NCBI GenBank assembly: GCA_946894095.1
Contig: OX335653.1
Coordinates: 13,211,001-13,275,000 of the forward strand
DNA length: 64,000 nucleotides
Direction: 5' to 3'
Origin: Incurvaria masculella
Lineage: Eukaryota > Arthropoda > Insecta > Lepidoptera > Incurvariidae
Shown: positions 42,366 to 55,235 of the stretch, in pieces
Layout: every line of letters starts with the position of its first letter
Position numbering within the stretch: position 1 is the stretch's first letter
Notes under the pieces: model-generated
Databases searched by the model: none
Told to the model about the DNA's origin: nothing
The model's input: only the letters and a program-made list of their open reading frames with translations
Program-made: the position numbers and the translations under genes

Positions 42366-43696
42366 AAGGTTCCAATTTTTCAAATATGTCTCGGAAAAGG
42401 ACCTACAAGTTTTCATGGCTTCTAAGTATAAAATATGATTTATTCAAAATCCAAAGCGCCAAAACTGAAACAATATAGTACTAAAAATAGTGCACGTTTC
42501 TAAAATTCGAATCAACTGTTACGGCCCTGAATGCGAACAATTCGCTAGTTTACTGGCCATTATGCAACAAGATGAATGACAGCAAATCACCCTGCATTAA
42601 AAAAAAAATCACCATCAAATATATTCAGCTTAGAATAGGGAATTATTGTGTTCTTTCACTGGCTCCTTTTGTACGCAGTATAAATGCATGCTAACCGATG
42701 GAGGGGGGCAAAAATATTTGGTTTGCAGAAACTTTACGACGTAACCTGGGCCAATAGAACATTTGTACCAACCTTAATAGAGATCTCCCGGCCGCAGGTT
42801 CGAGTCCCGATTCCAGAAAATGTCGAACCAGAATGATTTCTCCTGATTTTCAAAATACTAGGCAGGTCAAAATACAAAGCTTCTAATTAAGATTTATTAT
42901 GAAATTAATGCTTCTCACAAATTATGTTTGGCATATCGTCTTAAATCTAGAATATGAATGAATTTTTTGTGCATATTTTACTTGTACCAACCAGGCTTCC
43001 ACTTCTAATTATATCTAGTAATGCACAACCATTGGGGTTGTACATTTTTAGGGAACGAAATTTTCAAAGTAATTAAGTACGTGATACCTTTGTTTTAGGT
43101 TTCACTAAAGGAAATTCTCGTTTCATAAGAAATTATAATCCAGTGTCTAATGTTTCAGTACAAAAAGATCTTCTTTCAAGGCCAGTAATAATGAAATGGC
43201 GAATAATCATATTTTGATAAAATTCACGAATTATTATTTTGTGTTTTCCTAGCGCTTTCCAAGCTTGTTACCGACGTGATATGTCATTCAGTGATCAATG
43301 GCTCATGGCTTAAAAAGTAAGTAATTTCGGTATGAATTCGCAGGAAAAACCTATCCGTTTTAGAATTTGCTGTTTCTTTTGTAAAAAAATAATTTGGCAG
43401 TAGCATTTAGGTCAAATCGTTTTATTATATTATATTATTTCATGAATTTGGAGGGAAAAAATATTTAAACTTAAGTTCTTCTTCTTTACCGAGTTAATCG
43501 AATCCGCGGATCTATCAGTTTGTTCGTAACTTACTAGAGTTTTTTTATTAAATCGGAAATTGTTTTAAAACCACTGTGTCCATTCACTTTATTTTTGTTA
43601 TTTTATATGTAAATCAACAAGCGTCACCAGGATTTTGTTTTTTTAAAGAAGTTTCTTTCGAAATAAAAACATAAAAAGTGTGCTTGGAGATTCTCT
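42366..43696. other. Non-genic AT-rich DNA
   Basis: No gene. 'ccgcaggttcgagtcccg' at about 42793 is a B-box-like match without a convincing A box. Confidence 0.5.
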
Positions 43697-44234
43697 TTAA
43701 GGTGGGCCATCCCGCTCCCATACAAATGGGGAAAGAAGATCACGCCCACATTTCTTGTCAGAGATCCAATATTTTGCTCAAAATAGCTTTATTTGATCGA
43801 ACTAGATGTCTGATGACCGTTGGCATTGTAAAATTGTGTTTGGTTTCTAAGTTATAAGGTCTGAAAGTTCGAATTTTTCGCTTGTTTTATACAATAACTT
43901 TGGAGGTGGATTACTCAACGATAACATCTATACATCTGAAAAAGATTAGTCATCAGCTTGTTTCATGAATATTTATGATCAATTTGGTTTTTGTTACATT
44001 TTTGACTACAGCGGTCGTGGTTTACTTTTAGCCAGAAGTCGTAATGTAATTAAAATTTTCATAAATCTTACCAAATCAAACACTATGCGCATTGTCTGCT
44101 TTGTGGACATGTTGCATCCTTCTCATAGCGGAGTCTGTCTTTTTATTTGAAACAGAGAAGGTTTCAGAACACAATAGCACGGTTTTTTACCGTGCCCGCG
44201 AATGAGTTAGTCCCGCCGGGAAGGGCCACCTTAA
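43697..44234. mobile_element. TTAA-flanked MITE, copy 1
   Basis: Bounded by TTAA (43697-43700, 44231-44234). The ends are 'ggtgggcc' and 'gggccacc'. An internal hairpin with stem GCACGGT/ACCGTGC lies at about 44177-44195. 'agaagatcacgcccacattt' and 'cggtcgtggtttacttttag' are shared with the copies at 49516 and 59350. It is non-coding. Confidence 0.88.
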
Positions 44235-45269
44235 GATGTCACTTGAATCAGTTGTAAAAGCCAAAAACCTGCAGACACGAACATTGACGGAATTCACATA
44301 TAAACAGTAAATTATTGAAAAAGGATGATCTTCAAACTACGCTTGTAAGGGGAGCATCGCTCTTCTTAAAAGTGGAACTTATTTTAAAAATAGGTGAAAG
44401 CAAGCGCCTTCTCCAGAAAGGGTATACCTCTTCCCCTGGGTGCAAGCGAGGAGTTGGCAGCCAGCCAGGCGGCGCGGCGACTGAGCGACCAGACCGTTTG
44501 AATTCTCAGCGAGATTTATCTACTGCGAGGAACTTTTTGAGGATGCTGTTTTGACAAATGGAAATCCGGCGTGTTCGGCGATGCATACCGATCGCGAAAT
44601 CGACGGCTTCCTTTTGTTTGAACCGAATTTAAATTATTAAATGCCACGTTTAAATGAAATCTTCTTCCTGCGAGGAGATTCGTGAAGATCTGTCTTGAAC
44701 CATTCGGGCGATATTGCCAATGATCCGGTTAGCTCCATCTTTGGTAACTTTTAAGTATTATAATGTTTTTGTTTTCAATTCTTTTAGCAGCATCCATCCA
44801 TGTCAGTTTTCATATACCTGCCGTAAAAAGATCTTCTTGATCATATGACCCCCCAATTTCATACCCCACTAGGATATGAGCCTAAAACACCACTTGGAAA
44901 CTAGGTGTCATGCCATACATGTATGTAGGTATATCGGCTCAATCAAACCTTTCATTTATCAACTATAAATACTGTATGTCGATATCTTGAGTTCTCGAGG
45001 GCAATTTGTCCAAAAATCTATTCCAGAGATATTGACGATTTTGAGTTTTTTATTTCGTTTCGGAGACGTTTATTCCTAATATTTTTTGTAAATATTGTTT
45101 TTTATCTTACGAATAAAAAAACACATAACTCGATTTCTGTACTTGTTGCTTTTAGTTACTTGCAAACCTTCCAATAATTTGGTGAGTAAAAATGGCAATA
45201 TTTGGGAGAAGATGCTCAAAATCGGAACCACAGGGAAAACATTAGAAATAATTGTAAAGCTTTGAAGTT
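44235..45269. other. Non-genic DNA
   Basis: Near 44870-44920 the strings 'aaacaccacttggaaac' and 'taggtgtcatgccatac' are a small minus-strand SINE scrap. Otherwise there is nothing I can support. Confidence 0.5.
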
Positions 45270-45415
45270 TCCTTTGGCTGCAAAATCAGCCGTACTCATA
45301 AAGGAAAGGTCCTGGAATGGTACCTATTTCCTTTCGGAATGCTGTGTGTTGGGCTAATACCATGAGAATGGGTGTCATATCAGGTTCCATAAAAATACCT
45401 TTATAAGCCCATCGA
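45270..45415 (+). mobile_element. tRNA-derived SINE 3' fragment, forward
   Basis: 'cagccgtactcataaaggaa', 'gtgttgggctaataccatg' and 'tcaggttccataaaaata' match the 3' half of the family. Confidence 0.65.
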
Positions 45416-46189
45416 GTAAGCCCTGCCCGCCTACTCCTGGAATTCCTAAATCCGCTTGATTAATTAAAAAAACTATGCTGCGGAATATTTTCGTCAAGAT
45501 AATCGCTTTGAAAACCGCTATGAAAGCGGTTTTCTAGACTCAGGGTTCCTGATTCCTGCTTACGGCAGGAATAGGCCTTCTGTGACAGTTTGCAATTCCG
45601 TGCTGCAGCTACAGCATAGGGGTTACTAAATTAACTAGCCAGGTGAACAGGCAATTGAGTTTATTTGAGTTTCAGTGACATCGGAATTTGGAGCATTGTA
45701 ATCATATTTTCAAAATAATCTTTTGGTCGTGACATTCGTCGGAAGCAGGATACGGACGGTAATGTCGTTTACATTAAATACATAAAAAAATATCAGGCAA
45801 GTTAGTGATTGAATCTGACGTTTAGTTGCATTTCGCACCATGATAACTGGGATATTTCAGTTCACTTGGCCGAATGACGCATCGTTTTATAGCATGGTAT
45901 GGAATTTAACTAAACACTAATTTGCTTGTTCACCCAGCGAGTTAATGCACCATGGTAGCCCCCACAGGCTCTTCACGCCGGCCAAGCTGACATTACCACG
46001 GGTGGGGCGTTAGGCGATAACTCCATTAACTGCGTATTGTTGCGTGGGGGGCTCACGTAAATATTGACGCTACCTGCTGTGTGTATTGCGTTTAACCGGA
46101 ATCGCCACAACCGGGTGGTCGCAGGTTCATATTTTTGCTTGCAAGTCATTGGAATCTTCTGCATGAATGCGTCGAGTCTATGAGAATAT
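45416..46189. other. Non-genic DNA
   Basis: A perfect hairpin 'gaaaaccgctatgaaagcgg' plus 'ttttc' occurs near 45510. No gene is seen. Confidence 0.45.
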
Positions 46190-46365
46190 ATGAGCACGAT
46201 TACATTGAACTGGATAACTGGATGGAAAATTCACACCGTTTTTAAATCCAATGCGATGGTATCAACCCGGGCTTCGTACCTTGGAACGGCTTCGTGACTA
46301 AATGGACTTTTCCATCTTAGAAAGAGAAAAAGGGCGGTGCGTGTACGAGTAGAAGAGAAAAGAGC
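46190..46365 (-). mobile_element. tRNA-derived SINE fragment with internal deletion
   Basis: 'cgattacattgaactggata', 'ccaatgcgatggtatcaacc' and 'cgggcttcgtacc' identify it. Part of the body is missing. Confidence 0.65.
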
Positions 46366-47664
46366 AGGCGTTGACAAATGGTATTAACGGGAGTATGGTC
46401 CAAACGTAATAAAATTGTATGTTACCCTTATGGGCATTTTAGCTTAGAATAAAGATTTTGGTCCGATGAATGGAGACAGCGTCATCTAAATTCCAACCTA
46501 TCTACGTTGTTTACGATCAAAATCATGTAATACATTTTTGCAAGACGATAGCGCGATGTCGAATGGAGTCAGCGCCATCTAGTTTTTTCAACCCCTCTTA
46601 TCTCAGAAACCACTGATTCGATTTGGCTCGTGCTCTTCAAAACCTTAGTTTTGTCGTATTTACTCGGCAATGACGTTCCGATCAACAATACTCGAGTTAT
46701 CGTAGAACAAACATTTATGCATACATACATTGAAACGCCGGATGGTTTAGTAGATTGGGAGAACTTTGCTCATTTCGTTCGCTCTTTCAATTAAAAGATA
46801 TTTAACATATTTTGCTACTCGGATACATTCTGATTCCTAAGCCTACTGAATATTTTTTTATCTACCTTGTTCTTCTTGTTATGAGTTAAGAGATTTACAT
46901 TTTACAAGTATACACATTTTGTAGATACAAGGGAAAAATGGTGGGTGGTGGTGTTATGCTGATATATCTGAAAAAATATTATGATGTCCCTAATACATTA
47001 TTGAGTCGACAACAAGCAGAGATTTTTCCTGGAAGTGTTCAATATATATTCAGTTTCAGTAGCTCATCACAAAGGTTATATTGTGTTTCATTGAAGGTTT
47101 GACGTTCCTTTGTGTATTTGTTTAATATTTACGTGGTTTTGCTTTATTCGCTTTTGTATGGATATTTTAGGAATACGGAGAGGCGCTGTTTAGGCATTCT
47201 CTTTGGATAAATGTACGCTAAAATTACCGTTTAGAATGGTATATTATTAGTGATATTCATTGTGCGTTCATTCTCGCTTCCTTCTTGAGGAATATCCATG
47301 CATTTATATGAACTCTAAAAAGGCATTATGTTACCCCAAAAAGAGGTTATCTCATGATTTCAAAAAAAATAACATAAAACGGTGGAGCAAGACCATGTTT
47401 ACGAAATAATTAACTAAAACCAATAAAAATATACAAACAATCTTCTGGTTCACGTATGTCTAATGCATAGGTTAAGAATTGCGTGTAAGTTCGAAAGCCC
47501 ATGGGCGTCTTTTGATAGGTCTTTGTGGACGTAAGCCATATGTCTTATTGTACATAATACATTTCAATTCATTTCATTTCATTTCATATGTTTTTTATAT
47601 TTCCTGTTATTTCTTTAAAGTAGGTAGTTAATTATAAGGTTAAAACTATTTGAAAGCCCAAATA
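46366..47664. other. Non-genic AT-rich DNA
   Basis: Contains a half copy of the 3541 MITE end near 46385 and a 'cagcgccatctag' block (46566) also present near 41410. No gene is seen. Confidence 0.5.
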
Positions 47665-47960
47665 AATTAGCTTCCATGCGAGGACCTACCATGAGCACGG
47701 ATACACTGAACTGGATGGAAAACACGGACAATTTTTCATTGCCGCTTCAACCAAAGTTCCATCCAATGCGGTGGTACCAACCCGGGCGGGTTTAACATAA
47801 CCATGGAGTAGGGGAAGGGGACCTACACTTTTACATAGGTTCCAAACCATGGAATAGTTCGCATTCGTAACTTAATGCAACTCAGAAAGGGAAATAACTT
47901 AAACCCATAACATCTTCCGTGAAAGGCAAGTCCTCTGGCCCCTACACCCCGAGCTGCATA
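47665..47960 (-). mobile_element. tRNA-derived SINE, nearly full, degenerate head
   Basis: Body blocks 'acactgaactggatgg', 'ttcattgccgcttcaacc' and 'ggtaccaacccgggcggg' are followed by a head remnant, 'ctggcccctacaccccgagc', matching the A-box end of the 50385 copy. Confidence 0.75.
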
Positions 47961-48715
47961 TATCTGATAAATATATGCGCATAGCATACCTGAAACTAAT
48001 AAATTTCAGCGTAATTACTTAATTAAGTAACATTGGTAAAATTAACGCTTAACTCTGAGAGGTAGCGTGATATGGATCGTTAACATAAATAATTTCAGCT
48101 TCCTGAAATTTAATATTATATATCTTGATGAATTTCTGAAAACAGCCTATCTTTGGCCGACGCATGGTCCCATTAATGTGTAAACCCAATTTATACAATA
48201 ATTTTGTAAAAGTACCTAGACAGTCGACGATATACGTCGATATACGTCAGACAGCAGGTGACAACTGCCGAAGAAAAACAGGAGACCGCACAACTTGGCG
48301 AAGTCTGAGGGAGGCCTACATCCAGCAGTGGACAACAAAACGCTGAAGAAGAAGAAGACCAAAACATTCGGAAAAGGAAAAAAATCTGATCTGCCCTTAA
48401 CTAACTAAAGCAACTGTGTAAATTTTATTCAAACTGCCATCCAAGGAGGTCGACATTAGAAAAAAAGCTCGCAATAAAGTATTCCCACTGAGGGAAAAAT
48501 ACATTCCACCGAAGACGCAGGTTGAACAAGATTGCGTCTAGAGTAGAAGGCATTGGGCATGCCTCCAAGTGGCGGGCCGAGCGGCTGAGCGTGAGGGCAG
48601 ATGCGTTCTAAATTAAACCAACTGTCCGAGAGTTGTCGAGAAGTGCCCGTTGGCGGCGCCATATTGCGACCTAGGCGGCGGCGACGCACCGGAGGCGACG
48701 TGTGGAATTTTATTG
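47961..48715. other. Non-genic DNA
   Basis: No supportable gene. A short CpG-rich patch lies at about 48650-48700. Confidence 0.45.
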
Positions 48716-48985
48716 GTCTCTTAAGGCTGTCGTGAAGTCACAGGAAATTTAAGATTTGATAATTTTAAGAATAGCATTCTTTGTCGATTGGCCAAGGCAC
48801 AATTTTGCACGGCGACTGCCATTAAAATAGCGAAATCGTCTTCTAGGCCTTTATGTTTCCCTACCCTTAAACGTGGTCAGTTTAAATCCATTATTTTTAT
48901 CACTTGAAAGCTTCATTCTGTGTCCGTTTGTATTGATTTGTTGTATTTACCTGCATGTTTTTCAGTAAAAAAATCGAAAATTAAC
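48716..48985. mobile_element. Partial copy of the Tc1/mariner-type MITE
   Basis: Blocks 'gattggccaaggcacaattt' and 'tgcacggcgactgcc' align with about 37694-37730, preceded by 'gtcgtgaagtcacaggaaat'. The inverted termini are absent and a 'gttccgtaccc' repeat abuts its right edge. Confidence 0.7.
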
Positions 48986-48986
48986 G

Positions 48987-49285
48987 TAAAAAACCGGCCA
49001 AGTTCGAGTCGGACTTGCACACGAAGGGTTACGTACCATCGCACACGATTTAACACAAAAATATCAGGGTTTTTTGTATGGGGGCCCCCCTTTAATTTTT
49101 TAATTTTTATTTTACCTATTGTCATAGCGGCAAAATAAATACAAACTCTGTAAAAATTTCAGCTGCCTACCTATTACGGTTCATGAGATACAGCCCTGCA
49201 GACGGACGGACGGACGGACGGACGGACAGCGGAGGCTTAGTAATAGGGATCCGTTTTCACGCTTTGGGTACGGAACCCTAAAAAG
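48987..49285 (-). mobile_element. 'gttccgtaccc' interspersed repeat, full copy
   Basis: From 'aaaaaaccggccaagttcga' to 'gggtacggaaccctaaaaa', with an (ACGG)n tract of about six units. Well preserved. Confidence 0.8.
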
Positions 49286-49515
49286 ACAACTTTTGTCCAA
49301 TATTTATTAGCCATTAATTTCTAATCTAAAATGTATATTAAAAAAATTAAAACATACAGACATAAATTTCTACAATATATTTAGAATCAAAAATTTTAAA
49401 AACCTAATTAAAGCATGGAAACAGTTCTCGCCCGTAGTATGGGCAATTGATAAGGTAACGACTCTCGCCATCTTCTTGGAGCAAGAAGTTACTGTTAGTG
49501 AGAAGATATTCCAAC

Positions 49516-50065
49516 TTAAGGTGGCCCTTCCCGCTCATCTCCCCATGCAAAAGGGGAAAGAAGATCACGCCCATATTTCTGGTCAGAGATCCAACATTTT
49601 GCTCAAAATAGCTTTATTTGATCGACCTAGATGTCTGATGACCATTTGCATTGTAAAATTGTGTTTCGTTTCTAAGTTATAAGGTCCGAAAGTTCGCATT
49701 TTTCGCGCGTTTTATACAATAATTTTGGAGGTGGATTACGCAATGATAAAGTAAGAACATCTTAAAATGATTAGTCATCAGACATAGCTTATTTAATCAA
49801 GATATATAATCTATTTGGTTTTTGTTCGATTTTTTACTACAGCGGTCGTGGTTTACTTTTAGCTATAAGTCGTTTTTAAATTAAAATTTTCGTAAATCTT
49901 ACCAAATCATACACAATGCACATTGTCTTTTTTGTGGACATGTTGCATCTTCCTCATCACGGAGCCTGTCTTATTCTTTGAAACAGAGAAGGTCCCAGGG
50001 CGCAACAGCACGGTTTTGTACCGTGCCCGTGAATGAGTTAGGCCCGCCGGGTTGGGCCACCTTAA
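49516..50065. mobile_element. TTAA-flanked MITE, copy 2
   Basis: 550 bp between TTAA at 49516-49519 and 50062-50065, ends 'ggtggccc' and 'gggccacc'. Collinear with copy 1 and in the same orientation. Confidence 0.88.
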
Positions 50066-50384
50066 ATAAATATAATTGTAAAGAGAGTCAGTCGATTGCC
50101 GTATTGAGGTCGAGTCTACCGTGTGACATGCCCAACATGTCTGAGAAGTCCGAATCGCGGAGAGAATTCCTGCGTGACATAGGCCCTGCGTGACGTGGCA
50201 ACCGCGTGACAACCAACGGCTTCGTCGGCGACACCGCGCCGCGCCGTGCAGTTGTCATGTCGCCGCCGTTGTGTAGCAGCCGAGTGACACGGCATGGCAT
50301 GTGAAATTGTTACAGAATGGTGGTGTTATATTTGGATAAAAGTAAAACTTTTAAGTTGGGGCGAACTTGGTGCCTACTCCAACG
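50066..50384. other. Non-genic DNA, partly CpG-rich
   Basis: About 50190-50290 is CpG-rich with 'cgtgac' motifs and no supported gene. Confidence 0.45.
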
Positions 50385-50790
50385 ATTTTTATGGAACCTG
50401 ACATGGATGGCCAATACCACACAACGATCGCCATGATATTGTCCCAATAAAACACTTTCCCCAAGGAACTAGGTGCCATGCCAGACCTTGCCTTTATAAA
50501 CACGGCTACACTGAACTGGATCAAAAACACGGACAAATTTTCGTTGCCGCTTCAACTATAGTTTTATGCAATGCGTTGGTGGTACCAATCTGGGCGGGCT
50601 TAACCCTACTACGTACTAGAACCTACATTTTTACATGGGTTCCGAATCATATGGAACAACTCCAATTCGTAACGAAATGCACTTATTCCACTCAGTAAGA
50701 GAATGAAAGTGGTGCATGGCCGGGACAAGGATTTGAACCCAAAACGACATAGAGACAAGTCCTCTAGCCCCTACACCACGAGCTGTACAA
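50385..50790 (-). mobile_element. Full-length tRNA-derived SINE (reference copy)
   Basis: On the minus strand it begins with an A-box-like GTGGTGTAGGGG (about 50767-50780) and a perfect B box GGTTCAAATCC (50729-50739). A ~330-bp body follows, with all family blocks, to the complement of 'ggttccataaaaat' at 50384-50397. This defines the polarity of the other nine or so fragments. The tRNA parent is not identified. No clear target duplication was seen. Confidence 0.82.
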
Positions 50791-52433
50791 GGCGATGTGT
50801 GGTGTTCACGAGAAACTTTGTACGGGCCGGACACGATCGAAACCCCGTTAAATGGCTTATTTTTGAGACACTAATATTTTATTCTCCAATTCCTTGCCAT
50901 GTAGAAAACACAAAAAAAAAACTATTATTGGTTTAGCAGACGCTACTCCATCTCTGCCCCACCCACACCATTGCACTTTCCACGAAGGCTCCGCGTCCCA
51001 CCTGTTTATTCACCCGAGGCATCGAAAATTATTTTCCTTTACTCCTTTATCTAACCTATTCAAATAGCCTTCCGCGGACGTGACGAGGCGGAGCAAGAGG
51101 CCGGCCCCACTAAATCAACTCGCGTTACGAATAAGTCTTTGTCCTATTGAACGTTAAATTCTCCCTTAGGGCCTGGTGGGCAACAATCTTCTAACGCCTC
51201 GAAACCCTTGCGTGACGCCAATTGGTGGACTTTGGAAGTCTTGGCCGTAGACCCCTTGTCTATACCGATCCATGAACTGAGAACATTTCTCCAAAATTGG
51301 CAGCGTGAATAAAAGGATTTTTTGTCGCATATTATGAAATTAACTAATTCGGTGTTGTTTAGGCATGAAAAAAAATTTTTTTTTCTGACCATGTTAACTA
51401 CATATAAATTGCATAAGTAACGCTTTCCGGAGCCGACTTTCTTATTACATCAATTACATTTCACACAATCTCTGTTTCATCAATGACATTTTATTAGTAA
51501 ATATGGGAAAGTAAAAAAATGTTTAAAAAAACACATTTCATTTCATGGACATTTATGTCCATGAAATTAAGCCGATTCTAGTATTATTTTTGATCTCCAA
51601 CAAAAAATTTGCAAATTTTATATATTCTTTCAACGTTCTTATATTCTATTCATATTTAATTTATAAACACATCGACATGTAATGAAACTTTTTAGCAACA
51701 TTTATTCGCTCTGAACGGTGTTTTTTTTTCTGGTTAACGTATTCAGATTTTCCAGTTACCACATTAACAGCTCATTCAAAGATGGTTCGTTATTAATAAA
51801 ATGGTAATAGCAAGACCTCTTGTCGTTCTACCTACACATTTTGTTTGAGATTGTGGCCGCGCAGAATTTAACAAAAAGCGCTGTTTCGCTCATAAAAGGG
51901 GCCTTATGATCTTAAAGAACCGCCCTTCCGAACAAAGCCTGCGAGATGGTAAGATGTAAATCTATGCAAATTTCGCGCAGTCAAGAGCTTGTTGCTCCAA
52001 AACAAACGGTTTCTAGCCCCCTCCCCGCCCACCCTTCGATATCGCTGGAGTAGAGATCCTTCCGGCTAACAACACACTTCCCACCTCATTCTAGCTTGTA
52101 ATAGTTGGCATAATCAAAGCATCGTCCCCCAAGCCCGACATTACAGTACCGCACTTTTGAACGCTTGTCCAATCAGGCATCTTACGTCTCACACCATTTA
52201 AAGCGATGCAAGTGAGCAAAAACAAAAAAATGTTATACTAAGGTTAATCAAATAGAGACACAATAGACTATGAAAGAAGAAATAAGCGAGCATGAAGCCC
52301 GGAAAGTCACAGTTATGCACAGTAGTACCATTTTGCATTTCAGATCTTGTACTTTTTGGACTTTATGATGCGTGTATGTTTCTCCATACACCAAATAGAC
52401 CCCAAATTGGCCATCATAACACACGATTTGTTC
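50791..52433. other. Non-genic AT-rich DNA
   Basis: At about 51541-51566, 'tttcatggacat' and its complement form a 12-bp stem with a 2-nt loop. No gene, array or RNA is supported. Confidence 0.5.
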
Positions 52434-52805
52434 TTAAAGTCCAAGCATCATAACATTACGCTCCGCATACAAATGTAGTTTAATAATCATTCGAAAAACA
52501 CTGTTCACATTTTCTTGATATTTGGTATCTAATATCACTCAATAAATGTCTATGTATGTACGTTATAGTTATTTAAAAAAAAATATCCTGTGTCACACAA
52601 CAGAGAAAATATTTTTTATGTGAAGATTTTTTTTTGCTTGGGTGATTGGACTTGGTTGATATTTTTCAGCAAAACAAAAACGTGCAGACATATATATCGG
52701 TTGTATAATATTAGATACCAAATATCAAGTAAATTGGAACAGTGGTTTTGAAATGATTAGTAAACTATGTTTGTTTGGGGAGCACAGCTTACGGGCCGTT
52801 CTTAA
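52434..52805. mobile_element. Foldback TTAA MITE, diverged copy
   Basis: Sister of 749-1124: TTAA at both ends, 'catacaaatgtagttta' facing 'taaactatgtttgt', and the shared right end 'agcttacgggccgttcttaa'. It is diverged and non-coding. Confidence 0.75.
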
Positions 52806-53563
52806 GCAGGACGTTTTTCCATTGAGCGATCTCTACAGTTTCAGTATGGTAATCCTGTTTGTAAGCGAACACTGTTCCGCCATTGTTGAATAACCTCAAT
52901 TTTCTATTGGTGCTGTGCCATTGAACCACATTGTTGGGCGATTTCAAAGGACGACCAACGTATTATGTAAACATGTTAAAGGAATTTATTACACTCGGTC
53001 GTTGTTATAAATTCTACCATTTTGTAACAATCGAACTGCCTATTGAAATTCAACTCATTCTGCAATATTACGATCATTGGTCACTGTATTGCTACACGCT
53101 ACTATAAACTTTGTAAAACATCAAAGTATTTATATGTACCACCAAATATTTTGGGACTGATATTTAATCGCAATTTTAATGCTAGGAATTGTATGCATGC
53201 AGAATCCAACCGTCAAGCAAGGACGCATAATTGAAATTTAGAACGCTAAGGATACTAAGAAACACCTAAGGATAACGGGAAGTAGCATACAGTCGATATC
53301 GCGTCTCCGCTATATGCTAAAAATGACCTTATAATTGTATGGGAATCCGACGGCGCGTGGTATGCCACACAGTGAAAATATCGCCACCGCACGCGAATTT
53401 GCTCGCGACTTTGTTTGCATGTGGCATGTACGTTTAAGTTGGATTGGATGTTTTTGAAAATTGGAGACAGCGGGTCCCATAGAAGGCGCTCTCGATTTCA
53501 TATCTCTTCCCCTTTCATCTATTGGAATTGGGATTCTAATGGAATAAGGCCTCTTCGCCCTTA
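52806..53563. other. Non-genic DNA
   Basis: No gene. Short frames near 53043 and 53310 have no domain. Confidence 0.5.
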
Positions 53564-55235
53564 CATGATCACCTAGAAGACGTATTGGATGGTTTGTGTG
53601 TGTGGGACATCATCACCTAGAAGACGTATTGGATGGTTTGTGTGTGTGGGACATCATCCCCTAGAAGACGTATTGGATGGCTTGTGTGTGTGGGACATCA
53701 TCCCCTAGAAGACGTATTGGATGGTTTGTGTGTGTGGGACATCATCCCCTAGAAGACGTATTGGATGGCTTGAGTGTGTGGGACATCATCCCCTAGAAGA
53801 CGTATTGGATGGTTTGTGTGTGTGGGACATCATCACCTAGAAGACGTATTGGATGGTTTGTGTGTGTGGGACATCATCCCCTAGAAGACGTATTGGATGG
53901 TTTGTGTGTGTGGGACATCATCCCCTAGAAGACGTATTGGATGGTTTGTGTGTGTGGGACATCATCCCCTAGAAGACGTATTGGATGGTTTGTGTGTGTG
54001 TGACATCATCCCCTAGAAGACGTATTGGATGGTTTGTGTGTGTGGGACATCATCCCCTAGAAGACGTATTGGATGGTTTGTGTGTGTGGGACATCGTCCC
54101 CTAGAAGACGTATTGGATGGTTTGTGTGTGTGGGACATCATCCCCTAGAAGACGTATTGGATGGTTTGTGTGTGTGGGACATCATCACCTAGAAGACGTA
54201 TTGGATGGTTTGTGTGTGTGGGACATCATCCCCTAGAAGACGTATTGGATGGTTTGTGTGTGTGGGACATCGTCCCCTAGAAGACGTATTGGATGGTTTG
54301 TGTGTGTGGGACATCATCCCCTAGAAGACGTATTGGATGGTTTGTGTGTGTGGGACATCATCCCCTAGAAGACGTATTGGATAGTTTGTGTGTGTGGGAC
54401 ATCATCCCCTAGAAGACGTATTGGATGGTTTGTGTGTGTGGGACATCATCCCCTAGAAGACGTTTTGGATGGTTTGTGTGTGTGGGACATCATTACCTAG
54501 AAGACGTATTGGATGGTTTGTGTGTGTGGGACATCATCACCTAGAAGACGTATTGGATGGTTTGTGTGTGTGGGACATCATCCCCTAGAAGACGTATTGG
54601 ATGGTTTGTGTGTGTGGGACATCATAACCTAGAAGACGTATAGGATGGTTTGTGTGTGTGGGACATCATCCCCTAGAAGACGTATTGGATGGTTTGTGTG
54701 TGTGGGACATCATCCCCTAGAAGACGTATTGGATGGTTTGTGTGTGTGGGACATCATCCCCTAGAAGACGTATTGAATGGTTTGTGTGTGTGGGACATCA
54801 TCCCCTAGAAGACGTATTGGATGGTTTGTGTGTGTGGGACATCATCACCTAGAAGACGTATTGGATGGTTTGTGTGTGTGGGACATCATCCCCTAGAAGA
54901 CGTATTGGATGGTTTGTGTGTGTGGGACATCATCACCTAGAAGACGTATTGGATGGTTTGTGTGTGTGGGACATCATCCCCTAGAAGACGTATTTGATGA
55001 TTTGTGTGTGTGGGACATCATCCCCTAGGAGACGTATTGGATGATTTGTGTGTGTGGGACATCATCCCCTAGAAGACGTATTGGATGGTTTGTGTGTGTG
55101 GGACATCATCCCCTAGAAGACGTATTGGACGGTTTGTGTGTGTGGGACATCATCCCCTAGAAGACGTATTGGATGGTTTGTGTGTGTGGGACATCATCAC
55201 CTAGAAGACGTATTGGATGGTTTGTGTGTGTGGGA
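53564..55235. repeat. Minisatellite, 38 x 44 bp
   Basis: The unit is 'catcatcccctagaagacgt' followed by 'attggatggtttgtgtgtgtggga' in two parts, 44 bp. The array length, 1672 bp, equals 38 units. Units are nearly identical; the main variant is C or A in 'catcccc/catcacc', with rarer changes (cttg for tttg, catcgt, gatgatt). Stops interrupt it in several frames; it is not coding. Homogeneity suggests recent expansion or ongoing exchange. Confidence 0.95.

Noticed and set aside
53564..55235. CRISPR-like array
   Set aside because: Units are contiguous 44-bp repeats with no unique spacers, in a eukaryotic context.
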